Shown: positions 25,424-33,612 of the stretch, piece by piece
How the letters are laid out: each line of letters begins with the position of its first letter
How positions within the stretch are numbered: the first letter of the stretch is position 1
Source of the DNA: Apibacter adventoris
Lineage (GTDB): Bacteria > Bacteroidota > Bacteroidia > Flavobacteriales > Weeksellaceae
Direction: 5' to 3'
Length of the DNA stretch: 37,583 nt
Assembly: GCF_002964975.1 (NCBI RefSeq)
Contig: NZ_PSZM01000026.1
Span: forward strand, 1-37,583
Notes under the pieces: generated by a model
What the model was told of the DNA's origin: nothing
Seen by the model: the letters and a program-made list of their open reading frames with translations, nothing else
The model's database searches: none
Translations under genes and position numbers: made by a program

Positions 25424-27412
25424 TTATTCTGTCTTAGTTTCTTCTTCTGAATGATTTATTTCTTCTTTTTCTTCTTCTTTTATTTCTTCTGAAAAATCGG
25501 TATCATCAAATTTTCTCTTTCCAAAAACCTCTTCTAAATCTTCTTTAAAAATTACTTCTTTTTCTAATAATTTATTAGCTAGTTGGGTTAATTTATCTTT
25601 ATTATCAGTTAATATCTGGATAGCTCTTTTATATTGATTTTCAATAATTTTAGAAATTTCTTTATCTATGGTTTCTGCTGTAACTTCTGAGTATGGCTTC
25701 GTAAATCCGTATTCATTGCCAGAGCTATCATAATAAGATATATTACCAATTTGTTCGCTTAATCCATAGATAGTAACCATAGCATTAGCTTGTTTCGTTA
25801 CTCTTTCTAAATCTGATAATGCTCCTGTAGATATGTTTCCAAATATTACCTCTTCTGCAGCTCTCCCTCCCAATGTTGCACATATTTCATCTAACATCTG
25901 TTCTGTTGTAGTTAACTGTCTTTCTTCAGGTAAATACCATGCAGCACCTAAAGATCGTCCTCTAGGTACAATAGTTACTTTTAGAAGAGGAGCTGCATGT
26001 TCTACCATCCAGCTAATAGTTGCATGTCCCGATTCATGAAAAGCAACTCTTTTCTTTTCATGGGGTTTTATAACTTTATTTTTCTTTTCTAATCCTCCTA
26101 TTATTCTATCTACTGAATCTAAAAAATCTTGTTTACCAACAGATTCTCTTCCTTTTCTGGCAGCAATAAGAGCAGCTTCATTACAAACATTAGCAATATC
26201 TGCACCACTAAATCCGGGAGTTTGCCTCGCTAAAAAATCTATATCTAAATCCTGATCTAATTTTAAAGGTTTCAAATGAACCTTAAATATTTCTTTTCTT
26301 TCATTAAGGTCTGGTAAATCTACATAAATAGATCTGTCAAAACGTCCCGGACGCATTAATGCTTGATCTAAGACATCTGCTCTATTGGTTGCTGCTAAAA
26401 CGATTACACTGGTATCTGTCGCAAAACCATCCATTTCTGTTAATAACTGGTTCAAGGTATTTTCCCTTTCATCATTAGACCCAGTAATATTATTTTTTCC
26501 CCTTGCTCTTCCTATAGCATCTATTTCGTCAATAAAAATAATTGCAGGTGATTTTTCTTTAGCTTGTCGGAAAAGATCTCTAACCCTAGAAGCTCCTACC
26601 CCTACAAACATTTCAACAAAATCTGACCCGGAAAGAGAGAAAAAAGGTACTTTAGCCTCTCCCGCTACCGCTTTGGCTAATAAAGTTTTCCCAGTCCCCG
26701 GAGGACCTACTAATAAAGCTCCTTTAGGTATTTTCCCTCCTAATTTTGTATATTTTTTAGGATTTTTTAGAAAATCTACAATTTCTTCAACTTCTTCTTT
26801 TGCTCCTTCCAGTCCTGCAACATCTTTAAATGTTACTCTCATGTTATCATTTTCATCAAATAATTTAGCTTTCGAACGTCCAATGCTAAAAATTTGACCT
26901 CCGCCACCACCTGTACCTCCGGCCATTCTTCTAAATAAGAAATACCAAATGAGAGCAAAAAATAATATAGGTAATAATAATTGTATGAAAATTCCTCCCC
27001 ATGGGCTAGGATTTTCAAATTCCAAATTAGTTTCTAAATTATATTTTATTTTATCCTCATTAAACCTTTTTTCAAATAATTGTTTATCTCCGGCAATAAA
27101 AGTAAATTGGGGAGAATCTGAAATTTGATTAAACGGAATTAATCCTTGGTCATTATTGTATACTTTAGAGTCCTTCTTAGCTTCAGGGGTAAGATATACT
27201 TTTACTTCTGAGGATTCATTAACAAAAATTACTTTTTTAATATATTTTTGTTCAAGTAATGAAAAGAATTTTGCTGAATCTATTTTTGTTTCCTGACCTG
27301 AATTTAAAAACTGTTGAGATAATAATAACACTACAAAAATGATTAAAATCCCATAAAACCAGTTAAATGAAAACGGCTTTTTACTTTTCTTTTTTTTATT
27401 ATTTGGTTCCAA
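25424..27412 (-). CDS. ftsH: FtsH: membrane-anchored AAA+ zinc metalloprotease
   Basis: 662 residues. The first membrane segment (about 16-35) and second (about 139-160) enclose a periplasmic domain. Next come the AAA+ module with Walker A GPPGTGKT (236-243), Walker B IIFIDEIDAIGR and the SRH region (ATNRADVLDQALMRPGRFDR), then the protease domain with zinc motif HESGH (459-463). The C-terminal tail is rich in Glu/Lys. FtsH degrades misassembled membrane proteins and some regulators. It lies 14 bases after rsfS and 115 bases before the LUD gene. Confidence 0.96.
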   Translation of the reverse strand: MEPNNKKKKSKKPFSFNWFYGILIIFVVLLLSQQFLNSGQETKIDSAKFFSLLEQKYIKKVIFVNESSEVKVYLTPEAKKDSKVYNNDQGLIPFNQISDSPQFTFIAGDKQLFEKRFNEDKIKYNLETNLEFENPSPWGGIFIQLLLPILFFALIWYFLFRRMAGGTGGGGGQIFSIGRSKAKLFDENDNMRVTFKDVAGLEGAKEEVEEIVDFLKNPKKYTKLGGKIPKGALLVGPPGTGKTLLAKAVAGEAKVPFFSLSGSDFVEMFVGVGASRVRDLFRQAKEKSPAIIFIDEIDAIGRARGKNNITGSNDERENTLNQLLTEMDGFATDTSVIVLAATNRADVLDQALMRPGRFDRSIYVDLPDLNERKEIFKVHLKPLKLDQDLDIDFLARQTPGFSGADIANVCNEAALIAARKGRESVGKQDFLDSVDRIIGGLEKKNKVIKPHEKKRVAFHESGHATISWMVEHAAPLLKVTIVPRGRSLGAAWYLPEERQLTTTEQMLDEICATLGGRAAEEVIFGNISTGALSDLERVTKQANAMVTIYGLSEQIGNISYYDSSGNEYGFTKPYSEVTAETIDKEISKIIENQYKRAIQILTDNKDKLTQLANKLLEKEVIFKEDLEEVFGKRKFDDTDFSEEIKEEEKEEINHSEEETKTE

Positions 27413-27426
27413 AATTGAATCTTATT

Positions 27427-27831
27427 TTAATTTAGTTTTAAATTGAATTTTTTATCATCACTATCTTCGCTAGCTATCTTAGTTATTGGTACATCACCCC
27501 ATAAATTTTCTAAATCGTAATATTCTCTATATTCTTGTTGAAAAATATGTAAAACTACAGAAATATAATCCATCAATACCCATTGCTCATTATCAGTACC
27601 TTCTATGTGCCATGGTTTTTCTTTAATATGCTTTCTCACATATCTTTCTACTGAATTGGATATTGCTGAAACTTGTGTATTGGAATTTCCCGTACAAATG
27701 ATAAAATAATCGGTAATTGTATTTTCTAACTTTGTAAAGTCTAATATTGTTATATCATACCCTTTAACTTCTTCTATTCCTTTAATTATATATTCTAATA
27801 ATGTATTGTTGTCTATCTTAGTTTCTGTCAT
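27427..27831 (-). CDS. rsfS: RsfS: ribosomal silencing factor
   Basis: 134 residues, typical of the RsfS/Iojap family. Motifs visible: IKGIEEVKGYDITILDFTKLENTITDYFII (KG-DI, D-F-I pattern), CTGNSNTQVSAISNSVE, and PWHIEGTDNEQWVLMDYISVVLHIFQQEYREYYDLENLWGD. The protein binds uL14 on the large ribosomal subunit and blocks subunit joining during starvation. First gene of the rsfS-ftsH-LUD-cdsA-psd cluster; divergent from birA. Confidence 0.94.
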   Translation of the reverse strand: MTETKIDNNTLLEYIIKGIEEVKGYDITILDFTKLENTITDYFIICTGNSNTQVSAISNSVERYVRKHIKEKPWHIEGTDNEQWVLMDYISVVLHIFQQEYREYYDLENLWGDVPITKIASEDSDDKKFNLKLN

Positions 27832-27876
27832 CTAATTTTAATGTAATATAATAAACCCTAATTTGGTTTGGTTATG

Positions 27877-27884
27877 CAAAAATA
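27877..27884 (-). promoter_or_regulatory. Promoter -7 box of the rsfS-ftsH cluster
   Basis: Minus-strand TATTTTTGC matches TAnnTTTG, with a predicted start about 40 bases before rsfS. No clear -33 TTG is visible. Confidence 0.5.
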
Positions 27885-27950
27885 ATCATTTTAGAATTTC
27901 TTTTGATTTAAATTTAATAAATTTAACACGTTATTTAGTAGTCAAAACCT

Positions 27951-28655
27951 ATGCCATTAAAATTTTTTGAAAAAATCGATTCTACTAATGAATATGTTAA
28001 GGAAAATTTACTTTATTTTAAAGAAAATTTTTCCGGGGTTTATACTTTTAACCAGTTACAGGGAAAAGGACAAAGAGGAAATTCCTGGTTATGCGAACCC
28101 AAAAAAAATATAGCCCTGACATTTTGTCTTGCTAATTCTTCGATTTCTCCTCTTTCTGTGAGTTTTTGGGTGGCTATTGTTGTAAGAAATTTTATTGAAA
28201 AAATTACTCATCTTTCTACATCTATTAAATGGCCCAATGACATACTAATAAAAAGAAAAAAAATTTGTGGTATTTTAATTGAAAAATCTAAAGGTACTTT
28301 CATTATAGGAATCGGTATTAACGTATTGCAAACAGATTTTTCGGATTTGGACTTATTAAGAGCATCTTCCCTTACTCTTCTTACATCTAAAAGTTACTCT
28401 CTCTCAAGCCTGGTAAATCATTTATTAATTAACTTTAAAGAAAATTACTCTTTATTAGATCATAGCGAATATCTTTATAAAACTTATAATAATTATCTAT
28501 TTGGTAAAAATTTAATCATGTCTTTTAAAATTAAAAATTCTATAGTTAAAGGTAGGATTAAAGGTGTGGATGAAGATGGGCTTTTACTACTGGAACTTGA
28601 AAACAAATTAATTGAAAAATTTAAAATAAAAGAAATTGAATTTCTATACGAATAA
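27951..28655 (+). CDS. birA: Biotin--[acetyl-CoA carboxylase] ligase
   Basis: 234 residues holding only the catalytic and C-terminal domains; the DNA-binding N-terminal domain of E. coli BirA is absent, so this is a ligase and not a repressor. Motifs: FEKIDSTNEYVKENL (substrate loop), GKGQRGNSWLCEPKKNIALTF (biotinoyl-AMP loop), IKWPNDILIKRKKICGILIE (catalytic Lys region) and a C-terminal SH3-like part (GRIKGVDEDGLLLLE). It attaches biotin to the carboxylase carrier protein using ATP. Divergently arranged with rsfS. Confidence 0.93.
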   Translation: MPLKFFEKIDSTNEYVKENLLYFKENFSGVYTFNQLQGKGQRGNSWLCEPKKNIALTFCLANSSISPLSVSFWVAIVVRNFIEKITHLSTSIKWPNDILIKRKKICGILIEKSKGTFIIGIGINVLQTDFSDLDLLRASSLTLLTSKSYSLSSLVNHLLINFKENYSLLDHSEYLYKTYNNYLFGKNLIMSFKIKNSIVKGRIKGVDEDGLLLLELENKLIEKFKIKEIEFLYE

Positions 28656-28769
28656 TTTAACTTTTTATTCTATGTTAAGTTTTTGTGAATAAATTATAAT
28701 TCGATTTGCTTTTTATAAATTATTTTTTTATGTATTTTTACATATATTTTAAAATAGAAGCTTAATAAC

Positions 28770-30152
28770 GTGGAAGAATTTTTTGATAATGAATTAGTCA
28801 ATCGGTTTGAAGAAATGATGGAAAAAAATGAATCTGGATATTTTGATTCTGATGAATTTTGTGAGATTATTTCATTTTATCTGGATATTTATGATTATGA
28901 ATATGCCCTCAAAGCGTTGAATGTTGCTTTTGATCAATACCCTTCAAATATAGATATTAAAATTAAACAACTGGAGTATTTCGTAGGAATTGAAGATCTT
29001 CATAAAGCCTACAATTTAATTGAATATTTGAAGGATTTATGTTATACAGATACAGATTATATCATTGCTACGGCTAAATACTGGTCTTTAAGAAAATTTC
29101 CTCATAAAGCAATCGATTTTTATACACAAGCTTTACAGAATGAAGAAGACGAAGATTATATTTATAATTGTTTAGGAAACGAATTTTTAGAAATTAATGA
29201 GCCTTCTTTAGCTTTGAATGCTTATAAAAAAGCCCTGGAATATAATATTAATGATGAATTTTCTTTATTTTCCTGTATACATTGTTTTGAAATCTTACAT
29301 CAAAATTCAGAATGTATTAATTTTTTAAAAAAATTCATTGATATTAACCCTTATTCTGAAGAAAGTTGGTTTCAATTAGGTTTACAATATTTAAATCTTA
29401 ACCAATATAAAAATGCATTACATGCTTTTGATTATGTTATTATAATTAATCCTAAAAGCATTGCCGGATATACCCAAAAAGCCTTTTGTTACGAAAAATT
29501 AGATAATTGGGAAAAAGCTATAGAAATTTATGAGGAATCTTTAGGTTTTGATGATACAGCAGCTTTTACTCTTTTTAAAATAGGACAAGCATATATTAAA
29601 CTGAATAAGCCCATATTAGCATTAAAATCATTTCAAAAATCCGTAAAAGAGGACCCTCAATTTGATAAAGCCTGGTTTGAAATTTCCAACATTCATGACA
29701 CATTGGGAAATAATGAAGAAGCCCTACACTATATAAACAAAGCATTAGATATTGAAACTAAAAATGTGAGTTACTGGAAAAAATATGCTTACATAAATAT
29801 CCAATTGGGAAAATTTGAAGAAGCATCCGAATCTTTTGAAATTATATTAGATTTAGAGCCCGATCATATGTATAACTGGTTAGGATATTCCGAAATACTG
29901 ATCAGTTTAGGAGACTATTCTAAAGCTGCCAATATATTGCATAAAAGCTTTAAAAATTTTAACCGCGCAGAATTATTTTTTCAATTAAGCAATTGTTATT
30001 ACTTATTAAAGAATGAGAAAAAGAGTGATTTATATTTAAAGATGGCATTAAAATTGAATCCCAAAATAAAAGAGCTGATGAAAGAAAAATATTGTATTTT
30101 TCCAAAAAACAGTACAAAACAAATCAATCCTGATATTAACTTAAATATATAA
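28770..30152 (+). CDS. Tetratricopeptide-repeat protein
   Basis: 460 residues from a GTG start (EEFFDNELVNRFEEMM). No signal peptide, so cytoplasmic. About ten degenerate TPR helix pairs from residue 35 to 440, for example EESWFQLGLQYLNLNQYKNALHAFDYVIIINP and DKAWFEISNIHDTLGNNEEALHYINKALDI-like units with the W/A/G/Y/A spacing of TPRs. TPRs are protein-binding scaffolds; the partner is unknown. It precedes the DUF479 gene by 15 bases and is probably in an operon with it. Acidic overall. Similar TPR proteins are widespread in Flavobacteriia without an assigned role. Confidence 0.85.
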   Translation: MEEFFDNELVNRFEEMMEKNESGYFDSDEFCEIISFYLDIYDYEYALKALNVAFDQYPSNIDIKIKQLEYFVGIEDLHKAYNLIEYLKDLCYTDTDYIIATAKYWSLRKFPHKAIDFYTQALQNEEDEDYIYNCLGNEFLEINEPSLALNAYKKALEYNINDEFSLFSCIHCFEILHQNSECINFLKKFIDINPYSEESWFQLGLQYLNLNQYKNALHAFDYVIIINPKSIAGYTQKAFCYEKLDNWEKAIEIYEESLGFDDTAAFTLFKIGQAYIKLNKPILALKSFQKSVKEDPQFDKAWFEISNIHDTLGNNEEALHYINKALDIETKNVSYWKKYAYINIQLGKFEEASESFEIILDLEPDHMYNWLGYSEILISLGDYSKAANILHKSFKNFNRAELFFQLSNCYYLLKNEKKSDLYLKMALKLNPKIKELMKEKYCIFPKNSTKQINPDINLNI

Positions 30153-30167
30153 TATAAAAAATAACGT

Positions 30168-30797
30168 ATGAACATAGTAGCCCATCAATTACTATCGTAT
30201 AACATTACAGATATACAAGTAGGTAATGTTTTGGGCGAAGTGGTACGAGGAAAAGATTATCAAAATTACCCTCAATCTATAGCGGCAGGAATTTTATTGC
30301 ACCGAAATATTGATACTTATACCGATTTTCATCCTATTGTAAAGCAAACTACAAGTATTTTTCATAATTCTTATGGAAAATTTGCCCCTATAATTACAGA
30401 TGTTATTTATGATTATTTTTTAATTAAGAACTGGCATTTGTTTTGTGAAGATGAATTTGAATATTTTAAGCAGAAATGTTATGAATTGGTTCAGAGTAAA
30501 GAATTATTATTTCCTCAAAGGCTAAATGGATTTCTTTCTTCTATGATCAAGGATGACTGGTTCGAAAAATATAAAACTTTTGAAGGTATAGAATGGACGC
30601 TCTACAATTTAAGTAAAAAGTCTAAGTTTCATTCTAACATGAGTAACTCCCTAAAAGAGATATATTTAAAAGAAAAAAATATCGAAAAACAATTTTTACA
30701 ATTCTATCCTCAATTGCAGAAATTTTGTAAAAATTTTATTGTTAAACAACTTCCTCAGTATGAGGAAATGTTTAAAGAAAACAGCTTTTTACATTAA
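30168..30797 (+). CDS. AcpH-like (DUF479) putative acyl-carrier-protein phosphodiesterase
   Basis: 209 residues. MNIVAHQLLSYNITDIQVGNVLGEVVRG and GILLHRNIDTYTDFHP are the N-terminal family motifs, and FAPIITDVIYDYFLIKNW is the second conserved block, with the Asp/His residues of an HD-like fold. AcpH of E. coli removes the phosphopantetheine arm from acyl carrier protein. Homologs in Flavobacteriia are usually annotated from family membership only, so the exact activity is uncertain. It lies between the TPR gene and a DCC-family gene, both closely spaced. Confidence 0.8.
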   Translation: MNIVAHQLLSYNITDIQVGNVLGEVVRGKDYQNYPQSIAAGILLHRNIDTYTDFHPIVKQTTSIFHNSYGKFAPIITDVIYDYFLIKNWHLFCEDEFEYFKQKCYELVQSKELLFPQRLNGFLSSMIKDDWFEKYKTFEGIEWTLYNLSKKSKFHSNMSNSLKEIYLKEKNIEKQFLQFYPQLQKFCKNFIVKQLPQYEEMFKENSFLH

Positions 30798-30808
30798 ATA
30801 ATTTCCAA

Positions 30809-31207
30809 ATGAAATACCTTATTTTATTTGATGGAATTTGTAATTTATGTAATTCTACTGTAAAGTTTGTAATTAAACATGACCAAAAAGAAAAATTTAA
30901 ATTTGCATCTTTACAATCAGAATTCGGGATTAATTTTTTAAAGGAAAGAAACCTATCTAAAGATCATTGGAATTCTATTATTCTTTATGAACCCAATAAA
31001 GCTTATTATATAAAAAGTACTGCTGCTTTAAAGATTGCCTTGCAAATGGGGTTTCCTTATAATCTTTTGTATATTTTTATAATATTGCCTGCATGCTTAC
31101 GAAACATAGTATATGATTATATAGCTAAAAACCGATACAAATGGTTTGGTAAAAAAGATCAATGTATGGTACCTACTCCCGAATTAAAAAAACGTTTTAT
31201 AGTTTAA
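30809..31207 (+). CDS. DCC-family thiol-disulfide oxidoreductase-like protein (DUF393)
   Basis: 132 residues. The name-giving motif is at the N-terminus: LILFDGICNLCNSTVKFVIKHD (DG-x-CxxC). The rest (KFKFASLQSEFG, YIKSTAALKIALQMGFPYNLLYIF) matches the family. The CxxC suggests a thioredoxin-like redox role, but few members have been tested. It starts 11 bases after the DUF479 gene, so it is the last gene of a three-gene plus-strand cluster. Confidence 0.85.
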   Translation: MKYLILFDGICNLCNSTVKFVIKHDQKEKFKFASLQSEFGINFLKERNLSKDHWNSIILYEPNKAYYIKSTAALKIALQMGFPYNLLYIFIILPACLRNIVYDYIAKNRYKWFGKKDQCMVPTPELKKRFIV

Positions 31208-31632
31208 GGAACAGAAATATTATTATTCTAAGAAAGACTAATTAAAAGATAAAATGCCTGGTTTTTATTTTCAAAAATTTATTTAATTTTTTTTATTTTC
31301 TGTCCGCTTCTGTACTTTCCTATATTTAATCTACTTATTGGTTTTATCGATGTCAAAATAGAGTTGATACAATAATTTTTTTCCTCAACCATCCATTTCC
31401 ATTGTCTTCAACGTTCCTAAACTTTTCAGCTTAGGTTTATGATAAATTACCTATCCCGAAACCTTATAAATAACCATTTCGACAAAATATATTTATGTTT
31501 AATTATCATAACAAAAACACACATTTATAATAAAATAAACAAAAATACATGATTTAAAACCGTATTATATTAAAATAATTTATATTTTTGTACATATATA
31601 AATAATAATAATTTTTATTAAATACCTATCTA
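31208..31632 (+). promoter_or_regulatory. 425-bp intergenic region with probable vgrG promoter
   Basis: A TATTTTTG box at 31583-31590 (TAnnTTTG type) lies 43 bases before the vgrG start codon, without a clear TTG upstream. I see no terminator hairpin, tRNA, repeat or convincing ORF in the rest. It marks the border between AT-rich housekeeping genes and the G+C-richer T6SS cargo genes, so it could contain the junction of an insertion, but no repeat or att-like sequence is visible. Confidence 0.4.
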
Positions 31633-33591
31633 ATGTCTGATTTTATTACTCCCGAAGACGAACAATACCGTATTCCCGGAACTGACTCCTACCTTATTCC
31701 TCCTGATATTATAAAAAAACGCAAACAACTTTCTAACCAGGTAGTTTACGGAGCCAGTCGTGAAAAAGACTTGGATGGCTCTCACATTATTTATGCCACC
31801 GTGACCGTAGGTGGTGAAGAAATACTTAAACATAGCCACTTTTCCCTGTCTATTGATTCTAAAATCTCTCGGCACGACCGTTTCGAGATTCTCTGCCCCA
31901 GCGAAGAATTTGCAGAAACCTCTGCCTATCCGCTATCTAACAGCAAATATGTATTAGGAAAACGTTGCACTATACAATTTAAACAATTGGGTATTTCTAC
32001 TTATCTCTTTACCGGAATCATAACCGAAATAGAAAACCGCCGCATAGACGGCTATTCCCATATAGTGCTTATAGGCTTTTCCCCTACTATATTGTTGGAT
32101 AACGGGGAGAACTGCTGCAGTTTTGAAAACCTGAACCTTTCCGAAATTATGAGCCGGATATTGGCCGGCTACCCCACAGACCGTGTGCAGGGAGATTTGC
32201 GCCCCCATGCAAAAGATAAACTCCCCTATATAGTACAATACAACCAGAGCGACTGGCAGTTTTTACGCAGTTTGTGTGCCCGATATGGTGAAAACCTCTT
32301 TTACAACGGAAAGCAAATCGTATTGGGCGGTTGGGGAGGAAAAACCGTAGAGCTTTTTGAAGAGCAGGATTTCTTTGAATACCGCCTGCAAATGAAGTTG
32401 GCTCCCCAAGCTTTCGAATATACCGCTTATGACTATAACCGAGCGGAAAACCTGAAAGTGCACAGCGAAGAAAACAGTTTGCAGTCAAGCAAAAATCCTT
32501 TTCAGCAATTTGCTCAGGAAACCTCAGAAAAAATCTTTACTACCAACCCCCAAAAACATTATGCCGGCAGCTTTTCCGAGGCAGATTACCAAGAGCTGAA
32601 CCGGGCTGTAAAAAAGAAGCAATTGGAAAACAAAAACGTAGCAGTGGTAGAGATGAAAACCCAAAATCCTAATTTACGGCTGGGCGATATTATTAAGCTT
32701 CATGGTTGGATTGCTGGACATAAGATATTCAAAGATGGAAATGTGCCGTTGGAATCTTATAAAATCATTGAAATTTCCCACGAGTTTAAAGATGGAGAAG
32801 GCTATTATAACCGTTTAAAAGCTATTCCTAAAGACCTGGAAGTAGTTCCGGTAGAAGAAATTCCGCAGGCGGTATGCGAAACCCAGCCGGCAGTGGTTAC
32901 CGATAACAAAGACCCGAAAGGAATGGGACGAATCCGGGTACGATTTGCCTGGCAGTCTGCCAACGAACAAAGTCCGTGGATTCGTCAGATGCAACCCCAC
33001 GGAGGAGCCGGAAAAGGCTTTTACTTTATTCCCGAAATCGCAGAAGAGGTACTTATTGGCTTTGAAGATCATAATCCCGAAAGGCCCTATGTATTGGGAA
33101 CCCGCTACAACGGAAAGGAAATCAGCGGATTTTATACCCCCGACAATCGCTTTAAGGTAATTAAAACTCATAGTGGGCATTATCTGGAGTTTGAGGAATT
33201 TAAAAATATTACCCTGGCAGATACTAAGGGAAACAAGTTCCATATAGACAGCCAGGGAGACTGCCTGAATATTGAGGCTCTGAAAGACATTACCCTGAAT
33301 GCCGGCAGAAATATTAACATAAATGCCCAACGAGACATAAATATTGTGGCCGGACAGGATATGAACACAAATGTAGGAGGAAACAGCTTACTGAGAACGG
33401 GAATGAACTACCTATTAAAAATCTTTGGTATGATGAAGGAGGAAGTGAGCGGAGATATTGAATCTTATACTGAAAATAAAAGAAAAATTATCAGCAAAGA
33501 CCGAATAGATACCTATTGCGATGAGGAAATCAAACATAACTCCCAAAGTGTTTTAAAAAATAACAGCAATGAAAAAAACCAATTATTTTAA
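31633..33591 (+). CDS. vgrG: VgrG spike protein of a type VI secretion system
   Basis: 652 residues. The gp27-like base spans about 45-400 (ISRHDRFEILCP, LFTGIITEIENRR, IVQYNQSDWQFLRSLCARYGENLFYNGKQIVLG). The gp5-like OB-fold lies at about 408-495 (VVTDNKDPKGMGRIRVRFAWQSANEQSPWIRQMQPHGG, EVLIGFEDHNPERPYVLGTRYNG). The C-terminal needle region contains short beta-helix-like repeats (LNIEALKDITLNAGRNININAQRDINIVAGQDMNTNVGG) and a charged tail. VgrG trimers tip the T6SS tube and carry effectors. No other T6SS structural genes are in the window, so this is a separate cargo cassette. The gene is much richer in G+C than its left neighbours (for example 34 of 60 bases in 32161-32220), suggesting separate ancestry. 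Confidence 0.95.
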   Translation: MSDFITPEDEQYRIPGTDSYLIPPDIIKKRKQLSNQVVYGASREKDLDGSHIIYATVTVGGEEILKHSHFSLSIDSKISRHDRFEILCPSEEFAETSAYPLSNSKYVLGKRCTIQFKQLGISTYLFTGIITEIENRRIDGYSHIVLIGFSPTILLDNGENCCSFENLNLSEIMSRILAGYPTDRVQGDLRPHAKDKLPYIVQYNQSDWQFLRSLCARYGENLFYNGKQIVLGGWGGKTVELFEEQDFFEYRLQMKLAPQAFEYTAYDYNRAENLKVHSEENSLQSSKNPFQQFAQETSEKIFTTNPQKHYAGSFSEADYQELNRAVKKKQLENKNVAVVEMKTQNPNLRLGDIIKLHGWIAGHKIFKDGNVPLESYKIIEISHEFKDGEGYYNRLKAIPKDLEVVPVEEIPQAVCETQPAVVTDNKDPKGMGRIRVRFAWQSANEQSPWIRQMQPHGGAGKGFYFIPEIAEEVLIGFEDHNPERPYVLGTRYNGKEISGFYTPDNRFKVIKTHSGHYLEFEEFKNITLADTKGNKFHIDSQGDCLNIEALKDITLNAGRNININAQRDINIVAGQDMNTNVGGNSLLRTGMNYLLKIFGMMKEEVSGDIESYTENKRKIISKDRIDTYCDEEIKHNSQSVLKNNSNEKNQLF

Positions 33592-33612
33592 CCCAATTGT
33601 AGCTCTACAGCC

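Noticed and set aside
31240-31425. Minus-strand frame of about 40 codons in the gap before vgrG, possible gene remnant
   Set aside because: No start context, no recognisable motif and no inverted repeats of an insertion sequence; indistinguishable from chance.
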